From: Actinomycetes bacterium
GTDB taxonomy: Bacteria > Actinomycetota > Thermoleophilia > Solirubrobacterales > Solirubrobacteraceae
Length of the DNA stretch: 52,712 bases
Direction: 5' to 3'
Assembly: GCA_021820105.1 (NCBI GenBank)
Contig: JAKAED010000006.1
Location: forward strand, 1 to 52,712
Position numbers and translations under genes: made by a program. Positions within the stretch are counted from its first letter, which is position 1; each line of letters starts with the position of its first letter. The notes under the pieces are model-generated. The model saw only the letters and a list, made by a program, of their open reading frames with translations. It had not been told where the DNA came from and ran no database searches. Positions 14,546 through 23,291 of the stretch are shown piece by piece.

Positions 14546-17236
14546 TCAGACGGCACCCAATGGGGGCACCAATGCCGGCGGCTGCAGCCGGATCCGCGCG
14601 TCGCTCACACAGACGCCGTTGCGGCTGACCGTGAGCGGGTTCAGGTCCAGCTCGGCAATCTCAGGATGCCCTTCCACCATCGCACTGACTCGCAGCAGCA
14701 CCTCCTCGACGCCGCCAACGTCAAGCTTCGGCGCGCCACGGTAACCATCCAACAGCGGGAACGTGCGCAGCGATCGAACCTGCTCGGCGGCTGCCACGTC
14801 CGTGAGCGGCGTGATCCTGACCGCCACATCGCCGATCAGCTCCGCCGTTGTGCCACCGGCTCCGCAGGCCACCACCGGCCCGAAACTGGGGTCATTGACG
14901 ACACCGACGATCAGTTCCACACCGGGGTCCGCCATCTGCTGGACAACAAGCCCATCAAGCTCATACCCGTTGGCGGCGACAGCATCCCGGATCAGCCCGG
15001 CCGCCTCCCGAACCCTGTCCGGGCCCTGAACGCCCAACAGCACACCGCCGGCATCGCTCTTGTGGACCAGCCCCGGGGCGATCGCCTTCAGCGCAACCGG
15101 ACCACCCATCTCGCCCGCCAGTTGGACCGCATCCTCAACCGTGTCGGCGACCTCGGTGCGCAGGCACGGGATGCCGTAACAGTCGAGCAGCGCAAAGGTT
15201 TCAGCCGGCGAGAGCCAGCGACCACCGCCTGCGATTGCTGCGGCCACCAGCTCGGCGGCATCGTCTCGGCGGCAGCCGTCCAGCTCAACCGCCTGGCCCT
15301 TGGGGCTGGCGAGCCAACGTGAGTAGTCGACGGCGTGTGCAAGTGCGCGGACCGCATCCTCCGGTAACTGAAAGCGAGCAGCGCCGCCGCTGCGTGGAGC
15401 TCCGGACACCTCGGCGCGAGCACCCATGACCACCGACGCAACCGGCATCTCACTGCCGGCCACAACCGTATCGATCGCCTGCTCCACCTCCTCAGCGCTG
15501 TAGCCCAGCGCCGGCACGAACAGCGAGATGATGGCGTCACACGCAGCTGCATCAATCAGCTCCCTGATCACCCTGGCGTAGTCCTCCGGCTGGCCTCCCG
15601 CAGTCATATCGATGGGGTTGCCCACGGCCGCGTGATCGGGAACGATCCGCGCCAGGCGCGAGCGCACCTCCGCTGTCAGCTCGACCACGTCAAGCCCGGC
15701 GGCCTGACAGCCATCGGCGCACATGATCCCGGGCCCGCCACCGTTGGTGACGATCGCCACGCGGGCACCACCCGGCAGCGGCTGCGTGCCGATCAGCGCC
15801 GCGGTGTCGAGCAGCTCTCCGAGTGTGTCCACACGGATCACTCCGGACTGGCGGAACAGCGCGTCAACGGTGATGTCGGAGGTGGAAAGCAGCGCCGCCG
15901 TGTGCGAGGAGGCCGCGCGCGAACCGGCCGGCGTGCGGCCTGACTTCACCGCCAGGATCGGCTTGCGAGCGCCGATCCGCCTGGCAACGCGGGCGAACCG
16001 CCGCGGGTTGCCGAAGGACTCGAGGTAGAGGGCAACCACCGTGGTGTTGTCGTCCTCCTCCCAGTATTCGAGCAGATCATTGCCGGAGAGATCGGACTTG
16101 TTGCCAACTGACACGAATGAGGAGAGCCCGATCCCGAGCTGCGAGGCCACATCCATCAGCGCGATCGCCACACCGCCGCTCTGCGACATCAACGCCACAT
16201 GTCCAGCCGGCGGCACCTGCCGTGAGAAGGTGGCGTTCAGGCGAACCTGCTCATCGGTGTTCAGGATCCCCAGGCAGTTTGGCCCGATCAAGCGCATCCC
16301 CGACTCACGGCAGACTCCGATCAGCTCTCGCTGGCGCCGGGCACCCTCATCACCGACCTCCGCAAATCCGGCTGAGATGACCAGCAGCGCACGCGTGTGG
16401 CGTCGCGCGCACTCCCGCGCCACGGAGACCACCGATGCCGCGGGTACGGTCACGACCGCGAGGTCAACCGCCTGGGGAAGGTCGAGCACCGACGGATACG
16501 CGGCGAGTCCCTGGATCGCCTCCGCCTTGGGATTGACCGGATAGATCGCACCACCGAAGCCACCTCCTATGAGGTTCTTAAGCAGCGCGCCACCCACCGA
16601 GTTCGCGTTCCGCGAAGCGCCGATGACGGCAACCGACGAGGGTCGGAGAAAGCTCGCCACGGCGCTCCGCGACGCGGTGTGTTCGCGCTGAGCAAAGGCC
16701 ATCAGCACCTGCTCGGAGACCTCCGTCGGCAGGCTGATCTCGATCATGTCAGGAGCGTCGATGCGCGTCACCGGGAAGCCGCTGTCGTTGAAGACCTGCA
16801 GCATCTTCCAGTTCGACGACAGCACGCTGGCGACCAGCGTCGAGATTCCGTTGGCGGCCGCAACCGCCGCCAGCTGTCCCAACAGGAGCGTGGCAATGCC
16901 CTGGCCGTGAAGCGCATCGGCGACTTCAAAGGCGACCTCGGCGCGTGCCTGGTCAAGGCGCACATAGGCGCCGTGGGCCACAACGCGCTGCTCCAACCCG
17001 CTGGTGGCGACCAGTCCGTAGTGCTCAGACTCGCCTGACCTCAACGCCCACTCCGAAAGCCAGGAGACGTCGGTCTGGCCGCCGACCCGGAAGTAGATCG
17101 ACTCCGGAGAGAGCGAGGCCAGGAACTGCTCGATCGCAGGGCGGTCTTCACGCGACACGGGACGCACGTGCACGGTGGAGCCGTCGCGCAGCGCAACATC
17201 CACCGACTCCTGCAGCGGCTTGGAGATGGAGGTCAT
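14546..17236 (-). CDS. GNAT-ADP-forming acyl-CoA ligase fusion (acetate-CoA ligase-like)
   Basis: 896-aa fusion. The N-terminal GNAT acetyltransferase domain (about 1-170) carries VAFEVADALHGQGIATLLLG, the acetyl-CoA-binding loop. Then follow a CoA-binding domain (SSVAVIGASRNANSVGGAL), a ligase domain with the candidate phospho-His in SRAASSHTAALL, and a C-terminal ATP-grasp half with GGPVALKAIAPGLVHKSDAGGV. All ADP-forming acetyl-CoA synthetase parts are present, so it could make ATP from acetyl-CoA (or related CoA esters) plus ADP and Pi. The GNAT-first order is also that of some actinobacterial protein lysine acetyltransferases. Start: ATG at 17236, where GNAT homology begins; no Shine-Dalgarno is seen. 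It diverges from the 2-oxoacid oxidoreductase operon. Confidence 0.82.
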   Translation of the reverse strand: MTSISKPLQESVDVALRDGSTVHVRPVSREDRPAIEQFLASLSPESIYFRVGGQTDVSWLSEWALRSGESEHYGLVATSGLEQRVVAHGAYVRLDQARAEVAFEVADALHGQGIATLLLGQLAAVAAANGISTLVASVLSSNWKMLQVFNDSGFPVTRIDAPDMIEISLPTEVSEQVLMAFAQREHTASRSAVASFLRPSSVAVIGASRNANSVGGALLKNLIGGGFGGAIYPVNPKAEAIQGLAAYPSVLDLPQAVDLAVVTVPAASVVSVARECARRHTRALLVISAGFAEVGDEGARRQRELIGVCRESGMRLIGPNCLGILNTDEQVRLNATFSRQVPPAGHVALMSQSGGVAIALMDVASQLGIGLSSFVSVGNKSDLSGNDLLEYWEEDDNTTVVALYLESFGNPRRFARVARRIGARKPILAVKSGRTPAGSRAASSHTAALLSTSDITVDALFRQSGVIRVDTLGELLDTAALIGTQPLPGGARVAIVTNGGGPGIMCADGCQAAGLDVVELTAEVRSRLARIVPDHAAVGNPIDMTAGGQPEDYARVIRELIDAAACDAIISLFVPALGYSAEEVEQAIDTVVAGSEMPVASVVMGARAEVSGAPRSGGAARFQLPEDAVRALAHAVDYSRWLASPKGQAVELDGCRRDDAAELVAAAIAGGGRWLSPAETFALLDCYGIPCLRTEVADTVEDAVQLAGEMGGPVALKAIAPGLVHKSDAGGVLLGVQGPDRVREAAGLIRDAVAANGYELDGLVVQQMADPGVELIVGVVNDPSFGPVVACGAGGTTAELIGDVAVRITPLTDVAAAEQVRSLRTFPLLDGYRGAPKLDVGGVEEVLLRVSAMVEGHPEIAELDLNPLTVSRNGVCVSDARIRLQPPALVPPLGAV

Positions 17237-17417
17237 GTAATGAACGTACGCGCGCGTCTGCCAAGCGGCGACCGTAGCCGCGACCCGGGCGCCACCGTAG
17301 ATATCCGAGGTGGGTTCAGCACACCTCACCGATGCCTCAGAGGGCTCCAGGTCCGAGCCTTGGAGATACAACGAACCGTTGCGTCGCCGCACGGTTCCAG
17401 AGACCAGGAGCGTCACC
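17237..17417. promoter_or_regulatory. Divergent regulatory region with two inverted repeats
   Basis: 181 bp between the acyl-CoA ligase start and the universal stress protein start. It holds GAGGTG (17307-17312) paired with CACCTC (17322-17327), and GAACCGT (17373-17379) paired with ACGGTTC (17391-17397, 11-nt spacer). Either could be an operator controlling both transcription units. No promoter boxes are convincing. Confidence 0.4.
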
Positions 17418-18284
17418 GTGTTCACGCGCATAGTTGTTGGAGATGACGGCGGCCCCCAGGGTGAGGACGCTGTGGTCTTGGGCGCCGCGATCGCCCGCGC
17501 GATGGGTGCCGGAATCACGCTGCTTCAGTCCTATCCACCGTTCCCGGTGTCCATCGAGGGACACACGGATCGCGATACGCAGACCCGCAGCGCACACGCG
17601 CAGCTGGCCGCTCACCGCGACAGGCATGCCCCCGACGCGCACGTGGAGGTGGTGTGGGACACGCAGCCGGCCCGCGCGCTCAGTGAGTACGCCGAGAGTT
17701 GGCATGCGGACCTGGTTGTGATCGGCTCGAGCCACCGCGCACCGGCGGGCCGCACCGCACTCGGGCAGACCGGCCGCGCTCTGATCGAGCGAGCCCCCGC
17801 CGCCCTCGGCGTCGCAAGTCGGAAGCTGCACGAGCGGGGCCTCGATCTGGCCCGGGTCGCCGTGGGGTTCGACAGCGGACCAGAGTCGGAGCTGGCGCTG
17901 CGACTGGCGGATGAGATCGCCGCCGCAGCAGACGCTGAGCTGCTGCTGGAAAGCCTCGTGCGCAGCCACGGCGACCTGAGCGAGCGCGATCGCCTGGATG
18001 CCCTGGAGCTCGGCCGCAGAGCCGCGTTCGGGACAGCCGCCCGTGCGCGGGCGGACGCTCGTGTGGGCGATCCCGGACTGGAGCTGCGAGCGCTGTCAGA
18101 GACCGTTGACCTGATGGTGATCGGCTCACGCCGTTGGGGCGCACTCGCGCGCGTGGTGCTGGGTGGGGTCGGAGAGACCCTGGCCAGCGATTGCGGCAGC
18201 TCAATGCTCATCACCTGCCGGGCGCTGCGTCACCCCAACGCCCGACCGCTGGCCGCGCTCAGCGGCGAGGAGGAAAAGCCATGA
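17418..18284 (+). CDS. Tandem universal stress protein (UspA)
   Basis: 288-aa protein with two Usp domains. Nucleotide-binding signatures are VIGSSHRAPAGRTALGQTG in the first and VIGSRRWGALARVVLGG in the second. GTG at 17418 is chosen because GGAG precedes it at good spacing and the protein then begins VFTRIVVGDDGG as in the family. Its stop overlaps the next ATG (ATGA). As the first gene of an operon with CBS and 2-oxoacid oxidoreductase genes, it probably senses ATP or energy state for that pathway (inferred from context). Confidence 0.85.
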   Translation: MFTRIVVGDDGGPQGEDAVVLGAAIARAMGAGITLLQSYPPFPVSIEGHTDRDTQTRSAHAQLAAHRDRHAPDAHVEVVWDTQPARALSEYAESWHADLVVIGSSHRAPAGRTALGQTGRALIERAPAALGVASRKLHERGLDLARVAVGFDSGPESELALRLADEIAAAADAELLLESLVRSHGDLSERDRLDALELGRRAAFGTAARARADARVGDPGLELRALSETVDLMVIGSRRWGALARVVLGGVGETLASDCGSSMLITCRALRHPNARPLAALSGEEEKP

Positions 18285-18685
18285 CCGTTCACGAGGATCG
18301 ACTCTCCACCATGCGGGTGCACGAGGTCATGCACACCGGCATCCTCACCACTGACTCAGACACGCCGCTGCGGATCGTTGCCCGGCTGATGGCCTCCCAA
18401 CAGGTCCACGCGGTCGCTGTCGTCGACCCCGAGCATGCACGCCGACCGTGGGCGGTGGTGACCGCGCTTGACGTCGTCAAGGCCGCCGCTGAGGACGCGG
18501 ATCTGACCGCGGCGGAGGCGGTCTCCAAGGAGCTGGTGACCGTGCCTGACACCGAATCCCTGGGCTGGGCGGCGCAGCTTATGACGGAGAGCGGCAGCTC
18601 CCACATCGTCGTTGTCGATGCCGTCACAGGTCACCCGAGCGGGATCCTGTCGTCGCTCGACATCGCCGCTGCCTACGGCGCCTGA
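18281..18685 (+). CDS. CBS-domain pair protein
   Basis: 134-aa protein made almost only of two CBS motifs (VHEVMHTGILTTDSDTPL and AVSKELVTVPDTESLGWA). Such modules bind adenosine nucleotides or SAM. GGAGG lies just upstream of the ATG, and the start overlaps the Usp stop by 4 bp (ATGA). Likely a cytoplasmic energy-charge sensor acting on the downstream oxidoreductase; this is inference from the operon. Confidence 0.85.
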   Translation: MTVHEDRLSTMRVHEVMHTGILTTDSDTPLRIVARLMASQQVHAVAVVDPEHARRPWAVVTALDVVKAAAEDADLTAAEAVSKELVTVPDTESLGWAAQLMTESGSSHIVVVDAVTGHPSGILSSLDIAAAYGA

Positions 18686-18688
18686 CGG

Positions 18689-19285
18689 ATGTTCGAGACT
18701 CGCATCCACGGGCGCGGCGGACAGGGTGTCGTGACATCGGCGGAGCTGCTGTCGGTGGCAGCGTTCCGCGAGGATCGACACGCGCAGGCCTTTCCCAGCT
18801 TCGGCTCGGAGCGAACCGGAGCCCCCGTCATCTCCTTCTGCCGGATTGACGACCGAACCATCCGGACCCGTGAGCCGATCAGCCTGCCCGACGCCGTGAT
18901 CATCGTTGATCCGACGCTGCTGCACCACGTGGATGTGTTCAGCGGGCTGCGAGCGGACGGTTACGTGCTGATCAACAGCACGCGCAGCTTCGCCGAGCTG
19001 CAGCTCGGGGAGCTCTGCGACGGGTTCCGGCCCGAGCGGCTGTGCACGATCCCCGCGACCGAACTCGCCCGGGAGCACCTTGGCCGGCCGCTCCCCAATG
19101 CGGCGATGCTCGGCGCCTTTGCACAGCTGACCGGAGTGGTCACCGTCGAGTCGGTCGCGGCCGCAATCCGCCAGCGGTTCAGCGGTGAGGTCGCGGAGGC
19201 GAACGTGCGCGCGGCGCAGGCTGCGGCTGGGCTCGTGCCGCCTTCCAGCGGGAAGGCGGCACAGGAGGAGGCGATCAATGCTTGA
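18689..19285 (+). CDS. porC: 2-oxoacid:ferredoxin oxidoreductase, gamma subunit
   Basis: 198-aa gamma subunit. The N-terminus MFETRIHGRGGQGVVTSAEL is the family hallmark, followed by FPSFGSERTGAPVISF. It forms part of the CoA-binding body of pyruvate- or 2-oxoacid:acceptor oxidoreductases. It starts 3 bp after the CBS stop and overlaps the alpha-subunit start by 8 bp. The separate gamma, alpha and beta genes show the multi-subunit form rather than the fused PFOR of anaerobes. Confidence 0.9.
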   Translation: MFETRIHGRGGQGVVTSAELLSVAAFREDRHAQAFPSFGSERTGAPVISFCRIDDRTIRTREPISLPDAVIIVDPTLLHHVDVFSGLRADGYVLINSTRSFAELQLGELCDGFRPERLCTIPATELAREHLGRPLPNAAMLGAFAQLTGVVTVESVAAAIRQRFSGEVAEANVRAAQAAAGLVPPSSGKAAQEEAINA

Positions 19286-20531
19286 ACAGATAGAGGGCTC
19301 GCAGGCGGTTGCCAGAACGGTGGCGATGTGTCGGCCGGAGGTGATCTGCGCCTACCCGATCTCACCGCAGACGCACATCGTGGAAGGACTCTCAAGGCTC
19401 GTCAAGGCAGGTGAGCTGAGGCCGTGCGAGTTCGTCAACGTCGAGTCTGAATATGCCGCCATGTCGGTGGCGATCGGCGCCAGCGCAACCGGGGCGCGCA
19501 GCTACACGGCCACCGCCAGCCAGGGTCTGCTGTACATGGCTGAGGCGCTCTACAACGCCTCGGGGCTGGGGCTGCCGATCGTGATGACGGTCGCCAACCG
19601 CGCGCTGGGTGCACCGATCAACATCTGGAACGACCACTCCGACTCAATGTCGCAGCGGGACTCCGGCTGGATTCAGCTCTACGTCGAGTCCAACCAGGAG
19701 GCGGTGGACGTGCACCTACAGGCCTTTCGCATCGCGGAGACGCTCTCGCTGCCGGTGATGGTCTGCATGGACGGCTTCATCCTCACCCACGCGGTCGAGC
19801 GCGTCGAGCTTCCCGAGCCCGAGCAGGTCGACGCGTTCCTGCCACCGTACGAGCCTCGCCAGCTGCTCGATCCGGCGGAACCGATGACGATCGGCGCCAT
19901 GGTGGGTCCCGAGGCCTACACCGAGGTCCGCTACCTGGCGCACTACAAGCAGATGCAGGCGCTTGATGTGATCCCCGAGGTGGCGGCCGCCTTCGAGCAG
20001 CGCTTCGGGCGCAGCTCAGGGGGCCTGCTGCGCAGCTACCGTAGCGACGACGCCGAGACGATCGTGGTGGCACTCGGCTCGGTGCTCGGCACGATTGAGG
20101 ACGTCATCGACGAACTGCGTGACCAGGGCGTGAGCATTGGTGCGCTCGGGATCCGCACGTTCAGACCGTGGCCTTCCGAGGAGGTGCGCAGCGCGCTGGA
20201 GCACGCCAAGCGCGTGATCGTCGTGGAGAAGGCGCTCTCGATCGGGATCGGCGGCATCGTCTCCCAGAACGTGCACGGGGCACTGGAGGGAACGGCCGTC
20301 ACGATCCATACGGCGATTGCCGGGCTCGGCGGCCGCCCCATCACGAAGTCCTCGCTGCGACGCCTGTTCGCCGATGGGATCGCGGGTGAGCTGACGGGAA
20401 CGACCTTCGTGGACCTGGATCACTCGCTGGTGGACGGGGAGAGCGAGCGGATGATGCAGACCCGCCGCTCCGGCCCGCACGCGGAGAACATGCTGCGCGA
20501 CGTGGGCATCGTCGGCGCCGGCCCGGTTTAG
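19278..20531 (+). CDS. porA: 2-oxoacid:ferredoxin oxidoreductase, alpha subunit
   Basis: 417-aa alpha subunit. It starts MLEQIEGSQAVARTVAMC and has CAYPISPQTHIVEGLS, the typical pyrimidine-binding region, and FVNVESEYAAMSVAIGAS. The length suits PorA. The C-terminal transketolase-like portion contains VALGSVLGTIEDVIDELRD. Its substrate is likely pyruvate or a related 2-oxoacid; sequence alone does not separate pyruvate from 2-oxoisovalerate. It is followed after 33 bp by the beta subunit. Confidence 0.9.
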   Translation: MLEQIEGSQAVARTVAMCRPEVICAYPISPQTHIVEGLSRLVKAGELRPCEFVNVESEYAAMSVAIGASATGARSYTATASQGLLYMAEALYNASGLGLPIVMTVANRALGAPINIWNDHSDSMSQRDSGWIQLYVESNQEAVDVHLQAFRIAETLSLPVMVCMDGFILTHAVERVELPEPEQVDAFLPPYEPRQLLDPAEPMTIGAMVGPEAYTEVRYLAHYKQMQALDVIPEVAAAFEQRFGRSSGGLLRSYRSDDAETIVVALGSVLGTIEDVIDELRDQGVSIGALGIRTFRPWPSEEVRSALEHAKRVIVVEKALSIGIGGIVSQNVHGALEGTAVTIHTAIAGLGGRPITKSSLRRLFADGIAGELTGTTFVDLDHSLVDGESERMMQTRRSGPHAENMLRDVGIVGAGPV

Positions 20532-20564
20532 AGACAGATTGGTGAGCGTGGAGGCAGATCGAGG

Positions 20565-21599
20565 ATGACGGCAACGAGGCTCAAGTACTTCCAGACCGGC
20601 AGCTTCGCGGCCGGCAACCGGCTCGTGAACCCCGAGTCCCGCTCCGTGCAGTCGGGCGCGGAGCGCGCCAACGCGATCACCTGCGGGCACCGGGCGTGCC
20701 AGGGTTGCGGAGAGGCGCTGGGCGCCCGCTACGCGCTGGATGCCGCGATGCGCGCCACCGGCGGCGACCTGATCGCCGCCAACGCGACCGGCTGCCTCGA
20801 GGTCTTCTCCACGCCCTATCCGGAGAGCTCATGGCAACTGCCGTGGATCCACTCGCTGTTCGGCAACGCAGCCGCCGTCTCCACCGGGATCGCGGCGGCG
20901 CTGCGAGCCAAGGGCAACACGCACACGCGCGTGGTCGGGCAGGGCGGTGACGGTGGGACCGTCGACATCGGCTTTGCCTGCCTCTCCGGGATGTTCGAGC
21001 GCGATGACGATGTGCTGTTCATCTGTTACGACAACGAGGCCTATATGAACACGGGGGTGCAGCGCTCCGGTGCGACCCCGCCGGCGGCCTTCACGACCAC
21101 GACTCAGGCCGTGGGCGAGGAGCCCGGAGCGCCCTGGGGGCAGGGCAAGAGCGCGCCCCTGATCGCGCTCGCGCACGAGATCCCATATGTGGCCACGGCC
21201 ACGATCGCGGACCTGCGGGATCTGGAGGCGAAGGTGCAGCGCGCGATGTCGATCCGTGGCGCGCGTTACATACACGTGCTCGTGACCTGTCCGCTCGGCT
21301 GGGGCACGCCGTCCAGCGACTCGCTGAGGGTCGCGCGCCTCGCCGTTGAGACCGGCATCTTCCCCGTATGGGAAGGGGCTTACGGCGATGTGACCGCGGT
21401 CACGAAGATCCGCCACCGGCTGCCTGTGGAGGACTACCTGCAGGCACAGACGCGCTTTCGCCACCTGTTCAAGCCAAGGCGACGAGACGCCCTGATCGAG
21501 CGCGTCCAGGCGCGCGCCGACCGCAACATCAGGCGTTTCGGACTGATCGACCCCGTCGAGTACGACCCGGTCGCACTGCACGTGGAGGGTGGTTCATGA
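20565..21599 (+). CDS. porB: 2-oxoacid:ferredoxin oxidoreductase, beta subunit (TPP, 4Fe-4S)
   Basis: 344-aa beta subunit. TPP/Mg signature GQGGDGGTVDIG at about 126-137, with NEAYMNTGVQRSG following. Cysteines C45, C48, C77 and C242 fit the ligands of the proximal 4Fe-4S cluster. The enzyme decarboxylates a 2-oxoacid with CoA and passes two electrons to ferredoxin. The stop overlaps the next start (ATGA), so the adjoining oxidoreductase is made in step. The C-terminal tail (about 300-344) is Arg-rich. Confidence 0.9.
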   Translation: MTATRLKYFQTGSFAAGNRLVNPESRSVQSGAERANAITCGHRACQGCGEALGARYALDAAMRATGGDLIAANATGCLEVFSTPYPESSWQLPWIHSLFGNAAAVSTGIAAALRAKGNTHTRVVGQGGDGGTVDIGFACLSGMFERDDDVLFICYDNEAYMNTGVQRSGATPPAAFTTTTQAVGEEPGAPWGQGKSAPLIALAHEIPYVATATIADLRDLEAKVQRAMSIRGARYIHVLVTCPLGWGTPSSDSLRVARLAVETGIFPVWEGAYGDVTAVTKIRHRLPVEDYLQAQTRFRHLFKPRRRDALIERVQARADRNIRRFGLIDPVEYDPVALHVEGGS

Positions 21600-23287
21600 G
21601 CTCGCTGGAGAAGCCGTTTGCCATCACGCTGGAGGTGGGTTCAAGCCGCGCCAACCACACGGGGTCGTGGCGCACCGAACGACCCGAATATGTACGCCTC
21701 ACAGCCCCCTGCGGTGGCGCCTGTCCCGCCTCAGAGGACGTGCAGCAGTGGCTCTATCACGCCGAGGAGGGCGCCTACGAGCAGGCCTTTCGCAAGATCA
21801 TGGAGCGCAACCCGTTCCCGGCGATCTGCGGCCGGGTCTGCTACCACCCGTGCGAGACGGCCTGCAACAGAGTGCAGCTGGACGAGGCCGTGGGCATCAA
21901 CTCCGTCGAGCGCTTCCTGGGCGACCAGGCGATCGCCGGCGGCTGGAGCTCGCCGGCACCAGCCGCCGCCAGCGGCAGGCGAGTACTGGTGATCGGGGCC
22001 GGCCCCTCAGGGCTCTCAGCCGCTTACCACCTGGCGCTGCTTGGCCATGCGGTGACCGTCCGCGACGCCGCCCCGGCGGCGGGCGGGATGATGCGTTACG
22101 GCATTCCCAAGTACCGGCTCCCGCGCGAGGTGTTGGACGCCGAGCTGGCTCGCATTGCCGCGCTGGGCGTCCAGTTCCAGCTTGGCCGCAACGTCTCAGA
22201 TGTGATCAGCGAGCAGCTCGAGGGCCGCTTCGACGCCGTCTTCCTGGCGGTCGGCGCACGGCTGGGCAGCCGCACGAACATCCCTGCCGGGTCAGCCGCA
22301 AAGATCATCGACGCGCTGTCACTGCTGCGCGACATGGAGGATGACGCCGCCGGCCCGCCGCTGCTGGGCCGGCGGGTCGCGGTCTATGGCGGCGGCAACA
22401 CGGCAATGGACGCCGCCCGTACCGCCAAGCGGCTCGGCGCTGAGGACGCGGTGATCGTCTACCGGCGGACCCGCGACCGCATGCCCGCGCACGAGTCCGA
22501 GCTCGAGGAGGCGCTCCAGGAGGGCATCCAGGTCCACTGGCTGACGACCATCAAGCAGGCCGACGCGGGACGGCTGACGGTCGAGCGCATGGAATTGGAC
22601 GAGCACGGCTTCCCGCAACCGACCGGCCAGTTCGATGAGCTCCAGGCGGACACGCTGGTGCTGGCGACCGGTCAACAGACTGACCTGTCGCTGCTGGAGG
22701 GGGTCTCCGGGATCGAGCAGGAGGACGGGGTTGTGAAGGTCGACCACAACCTGATGACCGGGCATGATGGGATCTTCGCGGGTGGGGACATGGTTCCGGC
22801 GGAGCGGACGGTGACCGTCGCAATCGGCCACGGTCGCCGCGCGGCCCACGGAATCGACCGCTGGCTGCGAGGCGCCCCCGACACCGCCACCGGCGAGCCG
22901 GAGGGCAGCGCCAGCCACACCGGGGTGGGGCCGGCACCCCAGCCCGTGGAGGTGCCGTTCGAGCGGCTCAACACCTGGTACTACTCAGACGCGCCCAAGA
23001 CGGTGCGCGAGCAGCTGGACGCGGTGCGGCGCTCATCGACCTTTGACGAGGTCGTGCTCGGACTGGATGAGTCAACTGCGCTGTTCGAGGCCCGCCGCTG
23101 CATGTCTTGCGGCAACTGCCTGGCCTGTGACAACTGTTACGGAGTGTGTCCTGACAACGCGGTGATCAAGCTCTCCCGCGGTGGTGCCTACGCCTATGAG
23201 ATCGACTACGACTTCTGCAAGGGCTGTGGCCTGTGTGTGCAGGAGTGTCCGTGTGGGGCGCTGGAGATGCAGCCCGAGTTGATCTGA
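21596..23287 (+). CDS. GltD-like NAD(P)H oxidoreductase with ferredoxin-type 4Fe-4S tail
   Basis: 563-aa flavoprotein. Domains in order: an N-terminal GltD-type Fe-S segment (APCGGACPASEDV and CGRVCYHPCETACNR), an FAD domain (VLVIGAGPSGLSAAYHLALLG), an NAD(P) domain (VAVYGGGNTAMDAARTAKRLG), and a C-terminal ferredoxin module with six-Cys CMSCGNCLACDNCYGVCP and CKGCGLCVQECP. It most likely links the 2-oxoacid oxidoreductase to NAD(P)H, replacing a separate ferredoxin or delta subunit. Start chosen at 21596 (ATGA overlap with porB). No glutamate synthase large subunit is nearby, so a glutamate role is unlikely. Confidence 0.88.
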   Translation: MSSLEKPFAITLEVGSSRANHTGSWRTERPEYVRLTAPCGGACPASEDVQQWLYHAEEGAYEQAFRKIMERNPFPAICGRVCYHPCETACNRVQLDEAVGINSVERFLGDQAIAGGWSSPAPAAASGRRVLVIGAGPSGLSAAYHLALLGHAVTVRDAAPAAGGMMRYGIPKYRLPREVLDAELARIAALGVQFQLGRNVSDVISEQLEGRFDAVFLAVGARLGSRTNIPAGSAAKIIDALSLLRDMEDDAAGPPLLGRRVAVYGGGNTAMDAARTAKRLGAEDAVIVYRRTRDRMPAHESELEEALQEGIQVHWLTTIKQADAGRLTVERMELDEHGFPQPTGQFDELQADTLVLATGQQTDLSLLEGVSGIEQEDGVVKVDHNLMTGHDGIFAGGDMVPAERTVTVAIGHGRRAAHGIDRWLRGAPDTATGEPEGSASHTGVGPAPQPVEVPFERLNTWYYSDAPKTVREQLDAVRRSSTFDEVVLGLDESTALFEARRCMSCGNCLACDNCYGVCPDNAVIKLSRGGAYAYEIDYDFCKGCGLCVQECPCGALEMQPELI

Positions 23288-23291
23288 GCGG

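Noticed and set aside
14546-14744. Large plus-strand frames opposite the acyl-CoA ligase gene (e.g. 14531-15322)
   Set aside because: High GC gives long open antisense frames; these lack motifs, and the minus-strand protein has full family signatures.
21596-23287. Glutamate synthase small subunit (GltD)
   Set aside because: There is no GltB in the neighbourhood, and the C-terminal ferredoxin module and porCAB operon point to 2-oxoacid oxidoreductase coupling.
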